Source of the DNA: Hymenobacter qilianensis
Lineage (GTDB): Bacteria > Bacteroidota > Bacteroidia > Cytophagales > Hymenobacteraceae
Direction of reading: 5' to 3'
Assembly (NCBI RefSeq): GCF_014489555.1
Contig: NZ_CP060784.1
Span: 310,001-374,000 of the forward strand
Length of the DNA stretch: 64,000 nt
Shown piece by piece: positions 18,952 through 29,562 of the stretch. Positions within the stretch are counted from its first letter, which is position 1, and the number at the start of each line of letters is the position of its first letter. A program made the position numbers and the translations under genes. The notes beneath the pieces were generated by a model. It had not been told where the DNA came from. It was given only the letters and a program-made list of their open reading frames with translations, and did not search any database.

Positions 18952-21303
18952 ATGCGTGTAGTAGTACCCTTTGTTCAGTCCTTACTCTTCTTACTGATTC
19001 TGTGCACGTTGCCCCAGCTAGCATTGGCCCAGGCCACCGTTACGCTGAGTGGCTTCGTGCGCGACGCCACTGATCAAGGCGTGTTGCCGGGCGCCTCCGT
19101 GGCCGTGCCGGCTCTAAATACGGGCGTAACGGCCGATGAGCGGGGCTTTTATTCCCTGCCCCTGCCAGCGGGGCGCTACACAGTGGTTATCTCCTTCATC
19201 GGGTACGAAACGGTGACGCGGGAGATAAACGTGAATCGTACGCAGCGCATTTCCTTTGTTTTGCCGCTGGCCGCCAATGAGTTGGGCGAGGTGATAGTAG
19301 AGGGCTCGGGCACTTTGGAGCAAAAGCTGCAAACCACCCAAATGAGCGTGGAGCGCCTCACCACCCGCGAGGCCAAGCTGCTGCCGGCCTTGTTTGGGGA
19401 AGTCGATTTGCTGAAAACCTTACAGCTCAAACCGGGAGTGCAGAATGGTGGCGAGGGCACCAGCGGTCTTTTCGTGCGCGGCGGCTCCTCTGACCAAAAC
19501 CTGTATCTGCTCGATGAGGCAGTGGTGTACAATCCTTCGCACTTGTTTGGGCTGTTTTCGGTGTTCAATCCGGATGCCGTGCAAAGCGTGGATTTATACA
19601 AAGGTGGCTTTCCGGCACAGTTTGGGGGGCGTTTGTCGTCGGTGGTGGATGTGAAGCTGCGCGAGGGCAACACCAAAAAGCTGGGGGTGAGCGGAGGTCT
19701 TGGCCTCATTTCCTCGCGCCTCACAATGGAAGGGCCCATTGTAAAGGATAAAGGCTCTTTTATCGTGTCGGGGCGGCGCACGTACTTCGATGTATTTACG
19801 CGCCAGATCAATAAGCTGAACGTTGACGATCCGGAGTACAATCCCATTCCCAATTATTACTTCGCCGATTATAACGCCAAAGCCAACTATAAGCTCGGCG
19901 CCAAAGACCAGATTTTTCTAACTGGCTACTACGGCCGCGACGTGTTTGGCTTCAACAGCGCGGGCAGCTTCAACTTCGATTTTACCTGGGGCAATACGGT
20001 GGGCGCCCTGCGCTGGAATCACGTGTTTTCGCCGAAGCTGTTTGTGAATACCACGGCGTCGTTTACGCGCTACGAGTACGACGTCACTAACAAAATCGAC
20101 CAGTTTAGCTTCAACCTCGCCTCCGATATTCGCGATATAGCTCTGCGGACTGACTTTGAATACCAGCCCAATGAGCGCCACACGCTTAAGTTTGGCGCCA
20201 CCGCCACCGACCATATTTTTGGCGTGGGGCGCCTGCAAGCCGGCAGCGACGATGGCCGCCTGGATATTGGCTCCGATGTAAGCTACCGCGGCCAGGAGGC
20301 CGCCCTCTACGCCAGCGACAACTTCAAGCCCACCGACAAGCTGCAACTTGAATACGGCCTGCGACTGACCGGTTTCCAGAGTGGCTCCGACCGTTACGCG
20401 GGCCTAGAGCCGCGCGCGGCGGCGCGCTACTCGCTTACGCCCAATACGTCGTTGAAAGCCAGCTACGCCCTTATGTACCAATATGTGCATTTGGTCACTA
20501 ATTCCGGCGCTTCGCTGCCTACTGATATCTGGTACCCATCGCGGGAGTCGGTGAAGCCGCAACGCTCCCAGCAGGTAGCTACCGGGGTGAGCTTTTTGCT
20601 TGGTGGGGGGCAATTTTTGCTAACCAACGAGGTGTACTACAAGTGGGCTCAGAATCAGATTGACTTCAAAGATGGCGCCCAGCTGTTCGTGAATCCGGAT
20701 CTGGATGAGGAGTTTCTGTTTGGCAAAGGCTGGAGCTACGGCAACGAGCTGTATCTGGAAAAGAAAACGGGTCGAACCACTGGTTGGATAGGCTACACAT
20801 TGGCTTGGAGCCAGCGCAGATTTGCCCCCCAGCGCGGCACGACGGGCATTAATAACGGCGACGACTTCTATCCTACTTACGACCGCCGCCACAACCTCAC
20901 CGTGGTGCTATTGCATCAGCTCACCGAACGTCTGAACCTGACGGGCTCCTTCGTGTATAGCTCTGGGGCGCCCACTACCCTGCCCCAAGGTCGTTTTGTA
21001 TTTCAGGAAGTGTACGGGGCTGAAGCCGTGGCCGTACCCATTTACCCCGCCCGTAACTCATACCGTTTGGCCCCCTACCACCGCCTCGATCTGGGCCTAG
21101 TTTGGAATATGAAGCCCAACCGCTGGTTCGATGAGTCGGACCTGACTTTTAGCGTTTACAACTCCTATAATCGGCGCAACCCTTACTTCGTGTATTTCGA
21201 CCAGGTAAAGGACCCCGATACGGAGCAGGTAACCGGCTACCGCGCCCGGCAGGTGTCGCTGTTCCCCATCATTCCTTCCGTCACCTACAATTTCAAATTC
21301 TGA
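18952..21303 (+). CDS. TonB-dependent receptor with carboxypeptidase-regulatory domain
   Basis: 783 residues, an outer-membrane beta-barrel receptor. Signal peptide ends LALAQ (about 26). A CarboxypepD_reg-like domain (about 30-115; GASVAVPALNTGVTADERGFYSLPLPAGRYTVVISFIGYE) precedes the plug (about 130-235; LKPGVQNGGEGTSGLFVRGGSSDQNL, DLYKGGFPAQFGGRLSSVVDV). The rest is barrel, ending in the aromatic TYNFKF. It is followed directly by a DUF4249 lipoprotein, a fixed partnership in Bacteroidota. By analogy with Sus-like pairs the lipoprotein may help capture substrate, but the ligand is unknown. Confidence 0.92.
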   Translation: MRVVVPFVQSLLFLLILCTLPQLALAQATVTLSGFVRDATDQGVLPGASVAVPALNTGVTADERGFYSLPLPAGRYTVVISFIGYETVTREINVNRTQRISFVLPLAANELGEVIVEGSGTLEQKLQTTQMSVERLTTREAKLLPALFGEVDLLKTLQLKPGVQNGGEGTSGLFVRGGSSDQNLYLLDEAVVYNPSHLFGLFSVFNPDAVQSVDLYKGGFPAQFGGRLSSVVDVKLREGNTKKLGVSGGLGLISSRLTMEGPIVKDKGSFIVSGRRTYFDVFTRQINKLNVDDPEYNPIPNYYFADYNAKANYKLGAKDQIFLTGYYGRDVFGFNSAGSFNFDFTWGNTVGALRWNHVFSPKLFVNTTASFTRYEYDVTNKIDQFSFNLASDIRDIALRTDFEYQPNERHTLKFGATATDHIFGVGRLQAGSDDGRLDIGSDVSYRGQEAALYASDNFKPTDKLQLEYGLRLTGFQSGSDRYAGLEPRAAARYSLTPNTSLKASYALMYQYVHLVTNSGASLPTDIWYPSRESVKPQRSQQVATGVSFLLGGGQFLLTNEVYYKWAQNQIDFKDGAQLFVNPDLDEEFLFGKGWSYGNELYLEKKTGRTTGWIGYTLAWSQRRFAPQRGTTGINNGDDFYPTYDRRHNLTVVLLHQLTERLNLTGSFVYSSGAPTTLPQGRFVFQEVYGAEAVAVPIYPARNSYRLAPYHRLDLGLVWNMKPNRWFDESDLTFSVYNSYNRRNPYFVYFDQVKDPDTEQVTGYRARQVSLFPIIPSVTYNFKF

Positions 21304-21345
21304 CCGATGGCTGTGGTTCAATCTATGGGACTTTATTTGAATAAC

Positions 21346-22175
21346 ATGCTGACTTTCAGCATCCGGCGCTTATTGCCCCTGGTGCTGCTGGCAGGGCTCG
21401 CGAGCTGCGATAATTTGCAGCAGGACATTGACGTGGTCATTCCCGATGGGCCAGCCCAGCTGGTGGTGGAGTGTTATCTGGAACCAAACCAACGCGCCCA
21501 GCTCACGGTAAGCGAAACGGCTCCTTATCTGTCATCGCCCATACCGGTGGTGCCGGAAGACGTGACGGTGGTGATAGCGGGCCCAAACCGGCAGCGCGAA
21601 ACCCTGCTCTATGACCCCGGTTTCAACTTTGTGACCGGCAAAGTGTACACGCACCGGGGCCGAAACCGCCTTCTAATTCAGCCCGGCGATGTATTTACGC
21701 TGGAAGCAAAGGATAAGAAAGGTCGGGTAGTGACGGGGACTGCTAAAATGCCCACCCCGTGCCACTCGATACGGTTGAGTTCAACTTCAACGACCGGCCG
21801 GCTCAGCTGCGGGAGGCCATTGTGCTGGCTCGTTTCCGCGACCCGCTGGAAACGCTCGACTTCTACCGCTTCCAGATTCACCGCGACAGTATTTCCCAAG
21901 ACCCGGAGGTAGACTACACCATTGAAGATCGCCTCAACGAGGGCAAGGAAGTGACGCTGGGTACTGCCTACATTTTCGACCCCGGCGACAACCTGATTAT
22001 CTCGCTTTATCATTTCGATGAGCCGTATTACCGCTTTCTGCAATCGACTCAGAATGCGCGCAATGCCAACGGCAACCCCTTCGGCCAGCCCGCCGCCGTG
22101 CAGTCCACGGTGCAGGGCGGCATAGGCGTATTCACGATTCTGAGCTACGAAAGGCGCTCACTAGTGATTCCGTAA
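21346..22175 (+). CDS. DUF4249 outer-membrane lipoprotein (frameshifted)
   Basis: Restored length 276 residues from the ATG at 21346, chosen because it gives a lipoprotein signal with lipobox LASC (RLLPLVLLAGLASC); earlier in-frame Mets lengthen it without reason. The pattern LVVECYLEPNQRAQLTVSET followed by a P-rich loop and FTLEAKDKKGRVVTGTAKMPTPV matches DUF4249 proteins. A frame change lies in the C run at 21755-21758; one added base joins AKMPTP to VPLDTVEFNFND and the rest. It lies 42 bases after the TonB receptor and is surely in its operon. Likely anchored at the outer membrane. Confidence 0.85.
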
Positions 22176-22203
22176 AGCAGCCATACCGCAAACCTTATCA
22201 TAT

Positions 22204-22238
22204 AAAAAAGCCCCCAGAAAATATCTGGGGGCTTTTTT
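22204..22238. terminator. Bidirectional intrinsic terminator
   Basis: AAAAAAGCCCCCAGA, loop, TCTGGGGGCTTTTTT between the convergent DUF4249 and purine nucleoside phosphorylase genes. Confidence 0.9.
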
Positions 22239-22256
22239 GAAATGTTTAACCAGAAT

Positions 22257-23074
22257 CTACTGGCGCTCCAGCACCGCCCGAATCAGGGCGGTGAGGCGGG
22301 GCTCGGCGGCGGCGGCGGCCCGCAGAATATCGGCTATGTCAACCTTCTTCAGCTTGCCGGGCGAGCACAAATCGGTGATGACGGAAATGGCCAGCACGGG
22401 CAAATTCATATGGCGAGCGGCAATGACCTCCGGCACCGTGCTCATGCCCACCGCATCGGCCCCGATGGTGCGCAGGTAGCGGTATTCGGCGGGCGTTTCG
22501 AGCATAGGGCCAGGCAAGCTGGCGTACACGCCACGGCGCACATAGTTGGTGAATCCCAGGTCGTGGGCGGCGCGCTGGGCCTGGGCCAGCAGCGTGTGGT
22601 CGTAGGGCTCCAGCATATCCGGAAAGCGCGAGCCCAGCTCGTCGAGGTTCGGCCCGATGAGCGGATTGGTGGGCAGCAAGTTCAGGTGGTCTTCAATGAG
22701 CATCAGGTCGCTCATCGCAAAGTCCGGATTTAGCCCCCGGCGGCATTGCTCACAAACAGTTTCTGAATGCCCAGCAGCTTCATCACGCGCACCGGAAACA
22801 CCACCTGTTGCATGGTGTAGCCCTCATAGTAATGAAACCGGCCCTGCATTACCAGCACCCGCCGCCCGGCAAAAATGCCTCCCAGCAGCTTCCCCGAGTG
22901 GCTTTCGACGGTCGAAGTTGAAAAGTGGGGCAAGTCGTCGTAAGAGAACTCGTGCTGGATTTCCAGCTCCTTCACCAATGCACCAAGGCCGGTGCCGAGG
23001 ATAATTCCGAATTCCGGTTGGAAGTCGCCGAGCTGGCGGCGGATAAAGTCAGCGGCTTCGCGCAGTTGCTGCAT
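22257..23074 (-). CDS. punA: Purine-nucleoside phosphorylase (frameshifted)
   Basis: Restored length 272 residues, the size of trimeric PNPs, which split (deoxy)inosine and guanosine to base and ribose-1-phosphate in purine salvage. Visible family features are [16 protein letters not shown] (phosphate loop), [29 protein letters not shown], and [27 protein letters not shown], read across the frame change at the C run 22734-22738; then [21 protein letters not shown] with the purine-binding Glu region. The start codon is preceded directly by AAAAAAGCCCCCC, an unusual place for the window's repeated word. Confidence 0.9.
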
Positions 23075-23087
23075 GGGGGGCTTTTTT
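23075..23087 (-). repeat. GCCCCCC word immediately 5' of punA start codon
   Basis: On the minus strand AAAAAAGCCCCCC abuts the ATG of punA, occupying the ribosome-binding region. It has no opposing arm nearby, so it is not a terminator. It shows that the word occurs outside terminators and coding frames. Confidence 0.7.
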
Positions 23088-23148
23088 GAACAAGAATTAG
23101 GGTAAAACGAATAGAAAGCAATTTGCTCAATTTGGTATAATTAAGAAT

Positions 23149-23240
23149 GTCATGCAGAGCGCAGCGAAGCACCGCGCGTGCTGATGTTGCCAAGCTAAAC
23201 AACTAAACACGCGAGATGCTTCGCTGCGCTCTGCATGACG
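23149..23240. repeat. Dispersed long inverted repeat, copy C
   Basis: Left arm GTCATGCAGAGCGCAGCGAAGC and right arm GCTTCGCTGCGCTCTGCATGAC are perfect complements (22 bases); inner arms CGCGTGCTGATG and AACACGCGAGAT vary. Between punA and sppA. Confidence 0.85.
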
Positions 23241-23258
23241 TTCTTTTAAGAGATTGCG

Positions 23259-25018
23259 TTACTCAATGTTCATTTCAAACGGCATGCGGGCCTGCACGCC
23301 TTCCAGCTTGGTGAGCTTCTGATACTGCTCATACATAGGATAGAGCGGGCCTAGCTCCTGCTTCACCATTTGCTGCCGCGCTTCCAGGCCGAAGCTCTCG
23401 AAGATGTTTTCGACAAACGTTTTCTGGCGGGGCAAGCTTTGCAAGCGGTAGTCGCCCTCGTCTAAGTTGGCGCGCCGAGCGGCGATGCTCAGGGCATCCT
23501 CAAACGAGCCAAGCACATCCACCAATCCGCGCTCCTTGGCTTCCGAGCCCGACCACACACGGCCGGAAGCGTAGCCGCGCAGCTTTTCTACGGGCATGTT
23601 GCGACCCTTGGCGGCTTTGGTGGTGAAGTCGGCGTAGATGCGGTTCACTTCCGCTTGCAGCTGCTGCTGCTCGTAGGCCGAGAGCGGACGCGTGATAGTG
23701 GGCAGATCGGAGAATTTGCCGGTCGTTACGCGGTCGGTAGTAATGCCGAGCTTGTCGCGCAGCAAAGGCTGAATATTGGGTAACACGCCAAACACGCCGA
23801 TGCTACCCGTAATGGTGTTCGGGTGGGCTACAATGGTGTCGCAGGCCATGGCAATAAAATAGCCCCCGAAGCCGCCACATCCGACATGGAGCACACAATA
23901 GGCTTCACTTTTTTGGTCAGCACCACTTCGCGGTAAATAATATCGGAGGCCAAAGACGAGCCGCCGGGCGAGTTCACGCGCAGCACCACGGCTTTCACTC
24001 TGTCGTCGAGGCGGGCCTGGCGGATGGCTTCGGCAAAACGGGTGCTGCCGATATCGTTGTTGCCGCCCTTACCGGTCACGATGTCGCCATCGGCATAGAT
24101 GACGGCAATGCGCTTGGAGCCGCTGCCGCTGGTTTCGTCTTCGCCCCGCTGGTAAGTACCCAGGCTGACGAGGCCGAGCTTTTCGTCCTCGTCCACACCC
24201 ACTTTCTTTTTCATAAAGCTCAGGGCCTGATCGTAGTAGCCGAGGTTGGTAACCAAGCCGAGGCGCTTGGCGTCGTCGGCGTTGTGCACCAGCATGGAGT
24301 CGGAAATCACGCGCAGACGGGCAGGCGCAATTTTGCGCGACTTCGCCACGTGGCTGAGCATGAAGTCGTTCATGGAATTGAGAAACGACGAGGTTTGCAG
24401 CCGCGCCGAATCCGACATGTTTTCTCTAAAATAAGGCTCTACCGCGCTTTTGAACGAGCCTACCCGGAAGATATACGGCTCGACGCCCAGCTTCTCAAAC
24501 AGGTTTTTGTAGTAGTACGTCTCCGAGCTCAGGCCATTAAATTCCAGCGTGCCCTGCGGATTCAGGTAAATTCGGTTGGCGACGGAAGCCAGATAGTAGC
24601 TTTTTTCAGAAGCCAGATCATTATAAGCCACCACAAACTTGCCCGACTTTTTGAAGTCAATCAGCTCATTGCGAATCTCTTCCAAGGTGGCCATGCCGGC
24701 TTGCACCAGCTCCACGTTCAGGAAAATACCCTTGATGTTGTCGTCGTTTTTGGCGCGCCGTATGGCTCCTTTTATCTGATCCAGGCCACTGCTGGCACTG
24801 CTTCCGCCGCCTAGCAGGCTCCCGAGCGACTCCGGGTTCTCCCGCTCTGAAATAGGCTGGTCGAGCTTCAACTCCAGTACCGAGTTTTTGGCTACTTCCA
24901 CCTCATCCTCGGAGCTGGCGGCCGTCACCAGGATGCCCACAATTATCAAAAAGCCGACGAAGGCAAACGCCATCAGACCGACCAGCGTGGCTAGTACGAA
25001 TTTAAAAAACTGTCTCAT
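23259..25018 (-). CDS. sppA: Signal peptide peptidase SppA, 67K type (frameshifted)
   Basis: Restored length 586 residues. ATG at 25018 begins MRQFFKFVLATLVGLMAFAFVGFLIIVGILV, one N-terminal membrane anchor; the earlier in-frame ATG at 25048 is less likely. Tandem ClpP-like domains as in E. coli SppA: the general-base Lys lies in NDLASEKSYYLASVANRIYLN and the nucleophile Ser in SDVAASGGYFIAMACDTI. The frame change (C run 23863-23867) falls directly after the nucleophile, so the gene as written would lose the rest of the catalytic domain. The enzyme degrades leftover signal peptides and membrane fragments. Same strand as rarA upstream, 57 bases apart, possibly co-transcribed. Confidence 0.9.
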
Positions 25019-25075
25019 TGGAAAGGGGATTATCTGAGTGCTTAACAAATGTAGAAGGGTTTGGTCAACGAAGCC

Positions 25076-26428
25076 TCACGCCTTCTTCTTCGCACCATCA
25101 ATACTCGTATTTTGCCCCCACCACTGCCGCAGCCGCTCGCGCAGCTTTTGCTCGCTGGCATTGTGGCCGGGGTCGTAGAAGCGGGTGCCGCTGAGGGCCT
25201 CGGGCAGAAACTCCTGGGGGGCAAAATTGCCCTCGTAGTCGTGCGAATACTGGTATTGCTGGCCGTAGCCGAGCTGTTTCATCAGGCGGGTGGGCGCGTT
25301 GCGCAGCGGAATCGGGACGGGCTGCACGCCTTGCTCCCGCACCAGCGCCCGCGCTTCCCGGATGCCTTTGTAGCTGGCGTTGCTTTTCACGCTGGTAGCC
25401 AGATACACCACCGTTTGCCCCAGAATAATGTCGCTTTCGGGCAGACCAATAACCGTGACGGCCTGAAAGCAGCTTTGGGCCAGCATCAGGGCATTGGGGT
25501 TAGCATTACCAATGTCTTCGGAGGCCAGAATGAGCAGGCGGCGGGCAATGAACTTCACATCTTCGCCGCCTTCCAGCATCACGGCCAGCCAGTACAACGC
25601 CGCGTTGGGGTCGGAGCCGCGGATGCTTTTGATAAAAGCCGAAATAACATCGTAGTGCATCTCGCCACCTTTGTCGTAGCGCGCTAGGTGCTGTTGGGCC
25701 AACTCCTGCACAATGGCGTCCGTAATGACTGTTTCGCCGGTTTTCGCGTCTGCCGGGCTGGCTTCTACTACAATTTCCAGCAGGTTGAGCAGCTTGCGCG
25801 CGTCGCCGCCGGATATGGTGAGCAGAGCGTTGTACTCGGCCACGCGCACGTTTTTGCGCTGTAGAATCTCGTCTTCAACCAAGGCTTTATCCACCAAACC
25901 CGTCAGTACTTCCTTGCTCAGCGGCTCCAGCACGTACACCTGCGCCCGACTCAGCAAGGCCGGAATTACTTCAAACGACGGGTTCTCTGTGGTGGCCCCA
26001 ATCAGCGTAACTACGCCGCGCTCCACCGCTCCCAGCAACGCATCCTGCTGCGATTTGCTAAAGCGGTGAATCTCGTCAATAAACAGCACCGTACCCGGCC
26101 GCGACTTGGCTTTCTCAATCACTTCGCGCACGTCTTTCACGCCGGCATTTATGGCGCTCAGGGCCACGAAGGGCTGTTTTAGCTCGTCGGCCAACAAGTG
26201 CGCCAGGGTAGTTTTGCCCACGCCGGGCGGCCCCCACAGCACAATGGATGGCAAACGCCCCCCGGCCAGATAGCGCCGCAGCACACCCTCCGGGCCTACC
26301 AAATGCTGCTGCCCGGCGTATTCGGCGAGCGTATGAGGCCGCCGCCGCTCGGCCAGGGGAGCATTTTGGGAAGGCTTGGCGGGTTGGGTCGGAGTAGGTA
26401 CGGGGTCGAAGAGGGAGCCGGTAGTCAT
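25076..26428 (-). CDS. rarA: Replication-associated recombination protein RarA (MgsA)
   Basis: 450 residues, a clamp-loader-like AAA+ ATPase that acts at stalled replication forks. Start set at 26428 (MTTGSLFDPVPTP); the longer frame upstream runs through a repeat. Motifs: PHTLAEYAGQQHLVG, Walker A LWGPPGVGKTTLA (about 64-76), Walker B VLFIDEIHRFSKSQQD, sensor 1 LIGATTENPSFEV, Arg finger region LLSRAQVYVLEPL, and the C-terminal tetramerisation part with SIRGSDPNAALYWLA and ASEDIGNANP. Complete, with an in-frame copy of the five-C word near its end. Divergent from an EamA exporter across a structured repeat. Confidence 0.95.
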   Translation of the reverse strand: MTTGSLFDPVPTPTQPAKPSQNAPLAERRRPHTLAEYAGQQHLVGPEGVLRRYLAGGRLPSIVLWGPPGVGKTTLAHLLADELKQPFVALSAINAGVKDVREVIEKAKSRPGTVLFIDEIHRFSKSQQDALLGAVERGVVTLIGATTENPSFEVIPALLSRAQVYVLEPLSKEVLTGLVDKALVEDEILQRKNVRVAEYNALLTISGGDARKLLNLLEIVVEASPADAKTGETVITDAIVQELAQQHLARYDKGGEMHYDVISAFIKSIRGSDPNAALYWLAVMLEGGEDVKFIARRLLILASEDIGNANPNALMLAQSCFQAVTVIGLPESDIILGQTVVYLATSVKSNASYKGIREARALVREQGVQPVPIPLRNAPTRLMKQLGYGQQYQYSHDYEGNFAPQEFLPEALSGTRFYDPGHNASEQKLRERLRQWWGQNTSIDGAKKKA

Positions 26429-26479
26429 AATAAGTGCGGGAAGAAGTAAAAGTACGCGCAAGTAGAGCGTGCGGCCGAG

Positions 26480-26596
26480 GTGGTACCACGACTTTTCTCG
26501 TCGTAGTACCACTATCGTTGCTGATGCCCGCCAAAGCGCTGGATTGTTCAACGATAGTAGTATTACGAGGCTCGCTGGGCAACTCGTAGTACCACA
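26480..26596. repeat. Nested inverted-repeat cluster (cloverleaf-like)
   Basis: Four related arms: TGGTACCACGAC (26481-26492), TCGTAGTACCACTATCGTTG (26501-26520), CAACGATAGTAGTATTACGA (26549-26568) and TCGTAGTACCACA (26584-26596). Arms 1 and 2 pair, arms 2 and 3 pair over about 17 of 20 bases, and arms 1 and 4 pair. It sits in the divergent rarA/EamA promoter region and could be a REP-like element or RNA structure. Confidence 0.6.
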
Positions 26597-26620
26597 TGGT
26601 TACCCGTACCTTTGCGGCCG

Positions 26621-27539
26621 ATGAAAAATTCCCTGCGCGTGCACGCGGCTTTGTTTCTGGTGGCCCTCATTTACGCCGCCAACTACAGTCTTTCCAAGGA
26701 TGTAATGCCCGAGTACATGGGCCCCTTCGGCATCGTGACGCTGCGTATCGTGGGGGCCGCGCTGTTTTTTGCCGTCCTCAGCCGCCTAATTGCCCCCAGG
26801 ACCGCATTCAGGGCCGCGCCGATAACGTGCGCTCCATCATCTGCGGAATCACGGGAATTGGAGTGAATCAGCTGCTGTTTTTCTCGGGACTGAATTACAC
26901 GTCGCCCATTAATGCGTCTTTGCTGCAAACCATTGCGCCTATCGTGGTGGTCATTGCTTCGGCCGTTTTGCTGGGCGAAAAAATAACGAAGGCCCGCGTG
27001 GGGGCATTTTACTGGGTGCTGTGGGCGCGGCCACACTCATCATGAGCCGTAGCCCCACCGATGCCATTTACCCGAACGCTACGCTGGGCAATATTCTTAT
27101 TCTGCTCAATGCCACCGCATTCGGCGTGTATCTGGTGCTCGTTACGCCGCTCATGCGCAAGTACAATGCCTTCACCGTGCTGGCCCGCATTTTTCTGGTA
27201 GGCGCGATAATAGCGGTGCCTTTCGGCTGGCGCGATGCCCTTACCACCGACTACGCGCACTTCCCGCTTTACATCTGGGCCGAGGTTGTTTATATGGTTT
27301 TGTTCCTGACCATTATTGCGTATCTGCTTAATAACTGGGCGCTCAAATACGCCTCTCCTGCCCTGCTCGGCGTGTATATCTACTTGCAGCCGGTGCTGGC
27401 CGTGCTTATCGCCGTGAGTTTGGGCAAAGACCATTTCACCTGGGGCCGCGCCCTGCAAGCCGCGCTGATTTTTGGCGGCGTATTTCTGGTAAGCCGCAAG
27501 CCAAGGCCCCAGGTACCGCTGGAGCCTGTGTTGGATTAA
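26621..27539 (+). CDS. EamA/DMT-family transporter (two frameshifts)
   Basis: Restored length 306 residues, ten hydrophobic helices in two EamA repeats, inner membrane. Start ATG 26621 (MKNSLRVHAALFLVALIYAAN). Two separate frame changes break it: C run 26793-26797 (RLIAP to QDRIQGRADNVRSIICG) and G run 27000-27004 (ITKARVGG to ILLGAVGAATLIM). Each is repaired by one base, giving the normal length for the drug/metabolite transporter family. Visible marks are the LLQTIAPIVVVIASAVLLGEKIT block of repeat 1 and YLQPVLAVLIAVSLGKDHFTWGRALQAALIFGGVFLV of repeat 2. Substrate unknown; family members export amino acids or metabolites. Confidence 0.88.
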
Positions 27540-27541
27540 AT

Positions 27542-27589
27542 GTTAACAAAAAAGCCCCCCAACATTGTGCTGGGGGGCTTTTTTGTTAA
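27542..27589. terminator. Bidirectional intrinsic terminator with extended stem
   Basis: TTAACAAAAAAGCCCCCC and GGGGGGCTTTTTTGTTAA are perfect complements around AACATTGTGCT. Shared by the convergent EamA and lpd genes. Confidence 0.92.
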
Positions 27590-27601
27590 AACTGTGTCGA
27601 C

Positions 27602-29148
<1,547 letters not shown>

Positions 29149-29215
29149 TCACCGTACAATACACAACCACGTGACAGCTGGTCCGGTTTGAGCTCCATTT
29201 TTACTTTCTGGTGTT

Positions 29216-29410
29216 ATGAAAACCGCCTTACTCTCTTTATTGGGGGCCGCCGCGCTGCTGCTCACTACGCAATGTACCTCCACGCCCGAACAGGAAGCGC
29301 CAACCAAGTATAAGTCGACTCCATCGGCGCGCCGGGCCATAGAGCGTGAGCCCGCCGCTCCCCGCAACCTCGACTCCCTCAACACCACCCCACCTGACTC
29401 GACGCCTTAA
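29216..29410 (+). CDS. Small lipoprotein of unknown function
   Basis: 64 residues: hydrophobic lead MKTALLSLLGAAALLLTTQC with a plausible lipobox (TTQC, Cys at 20), then a short Pro/Ser/Thr/Glu-rich, probably disordered tail (TSTPEQEAP...NTTPPDSTP). Codon use and third-position GC resemble neighbours. No known family. Flanked by an upstream unpaired TTTGCCCCCCAG (about 29128) and a downstream inverted repeat. Small size makes the call moderate. Confidence 0.6.
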   Translation: MKTALLSLLGAAALLLTTQCTSTPEQEAPTKYKSTPSARRAIEREPAAPRNLDSLNTTPPDSTP

Positions 29411-29437
29411 AATTGGCTTATAAAGCTGCCCTCTAGA

Positions 29438-29529
29438 CCGTCATGCAGAGCAAAGCATCTCGCGTGCTGAGGTTGGAGTACTAATCTAATGTCAGCACGC
29501 GAGATGCTTCGCTTTGCTCTGCATGACGG
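29438..29529. repeat. Dispersed long inverted repeat, copy D
   Basis: CCGTCATGCAGAGCAAAGC pairs with GCTTTGCTCTGCATGACGG (19 bases perfect); inner ATCTCGCGTGCTGA pairs with TCAGCACGCGAGAT (14 bases perfect). Between the small lipoprotein and the flavoprotein gene. Confidence 0.88.
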
Positions 29530-29562
29530 CCTTTTTGTGCTTTTGGTGTTTGAATTGCACAA

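Noticed and set aside
25112..25116. Five-C run inside rarA as another frame break
   Set aside because: The reading frame passes through it intact (WGQNT), so five bases is the true length there; likewise 10485-10489 and 35328.
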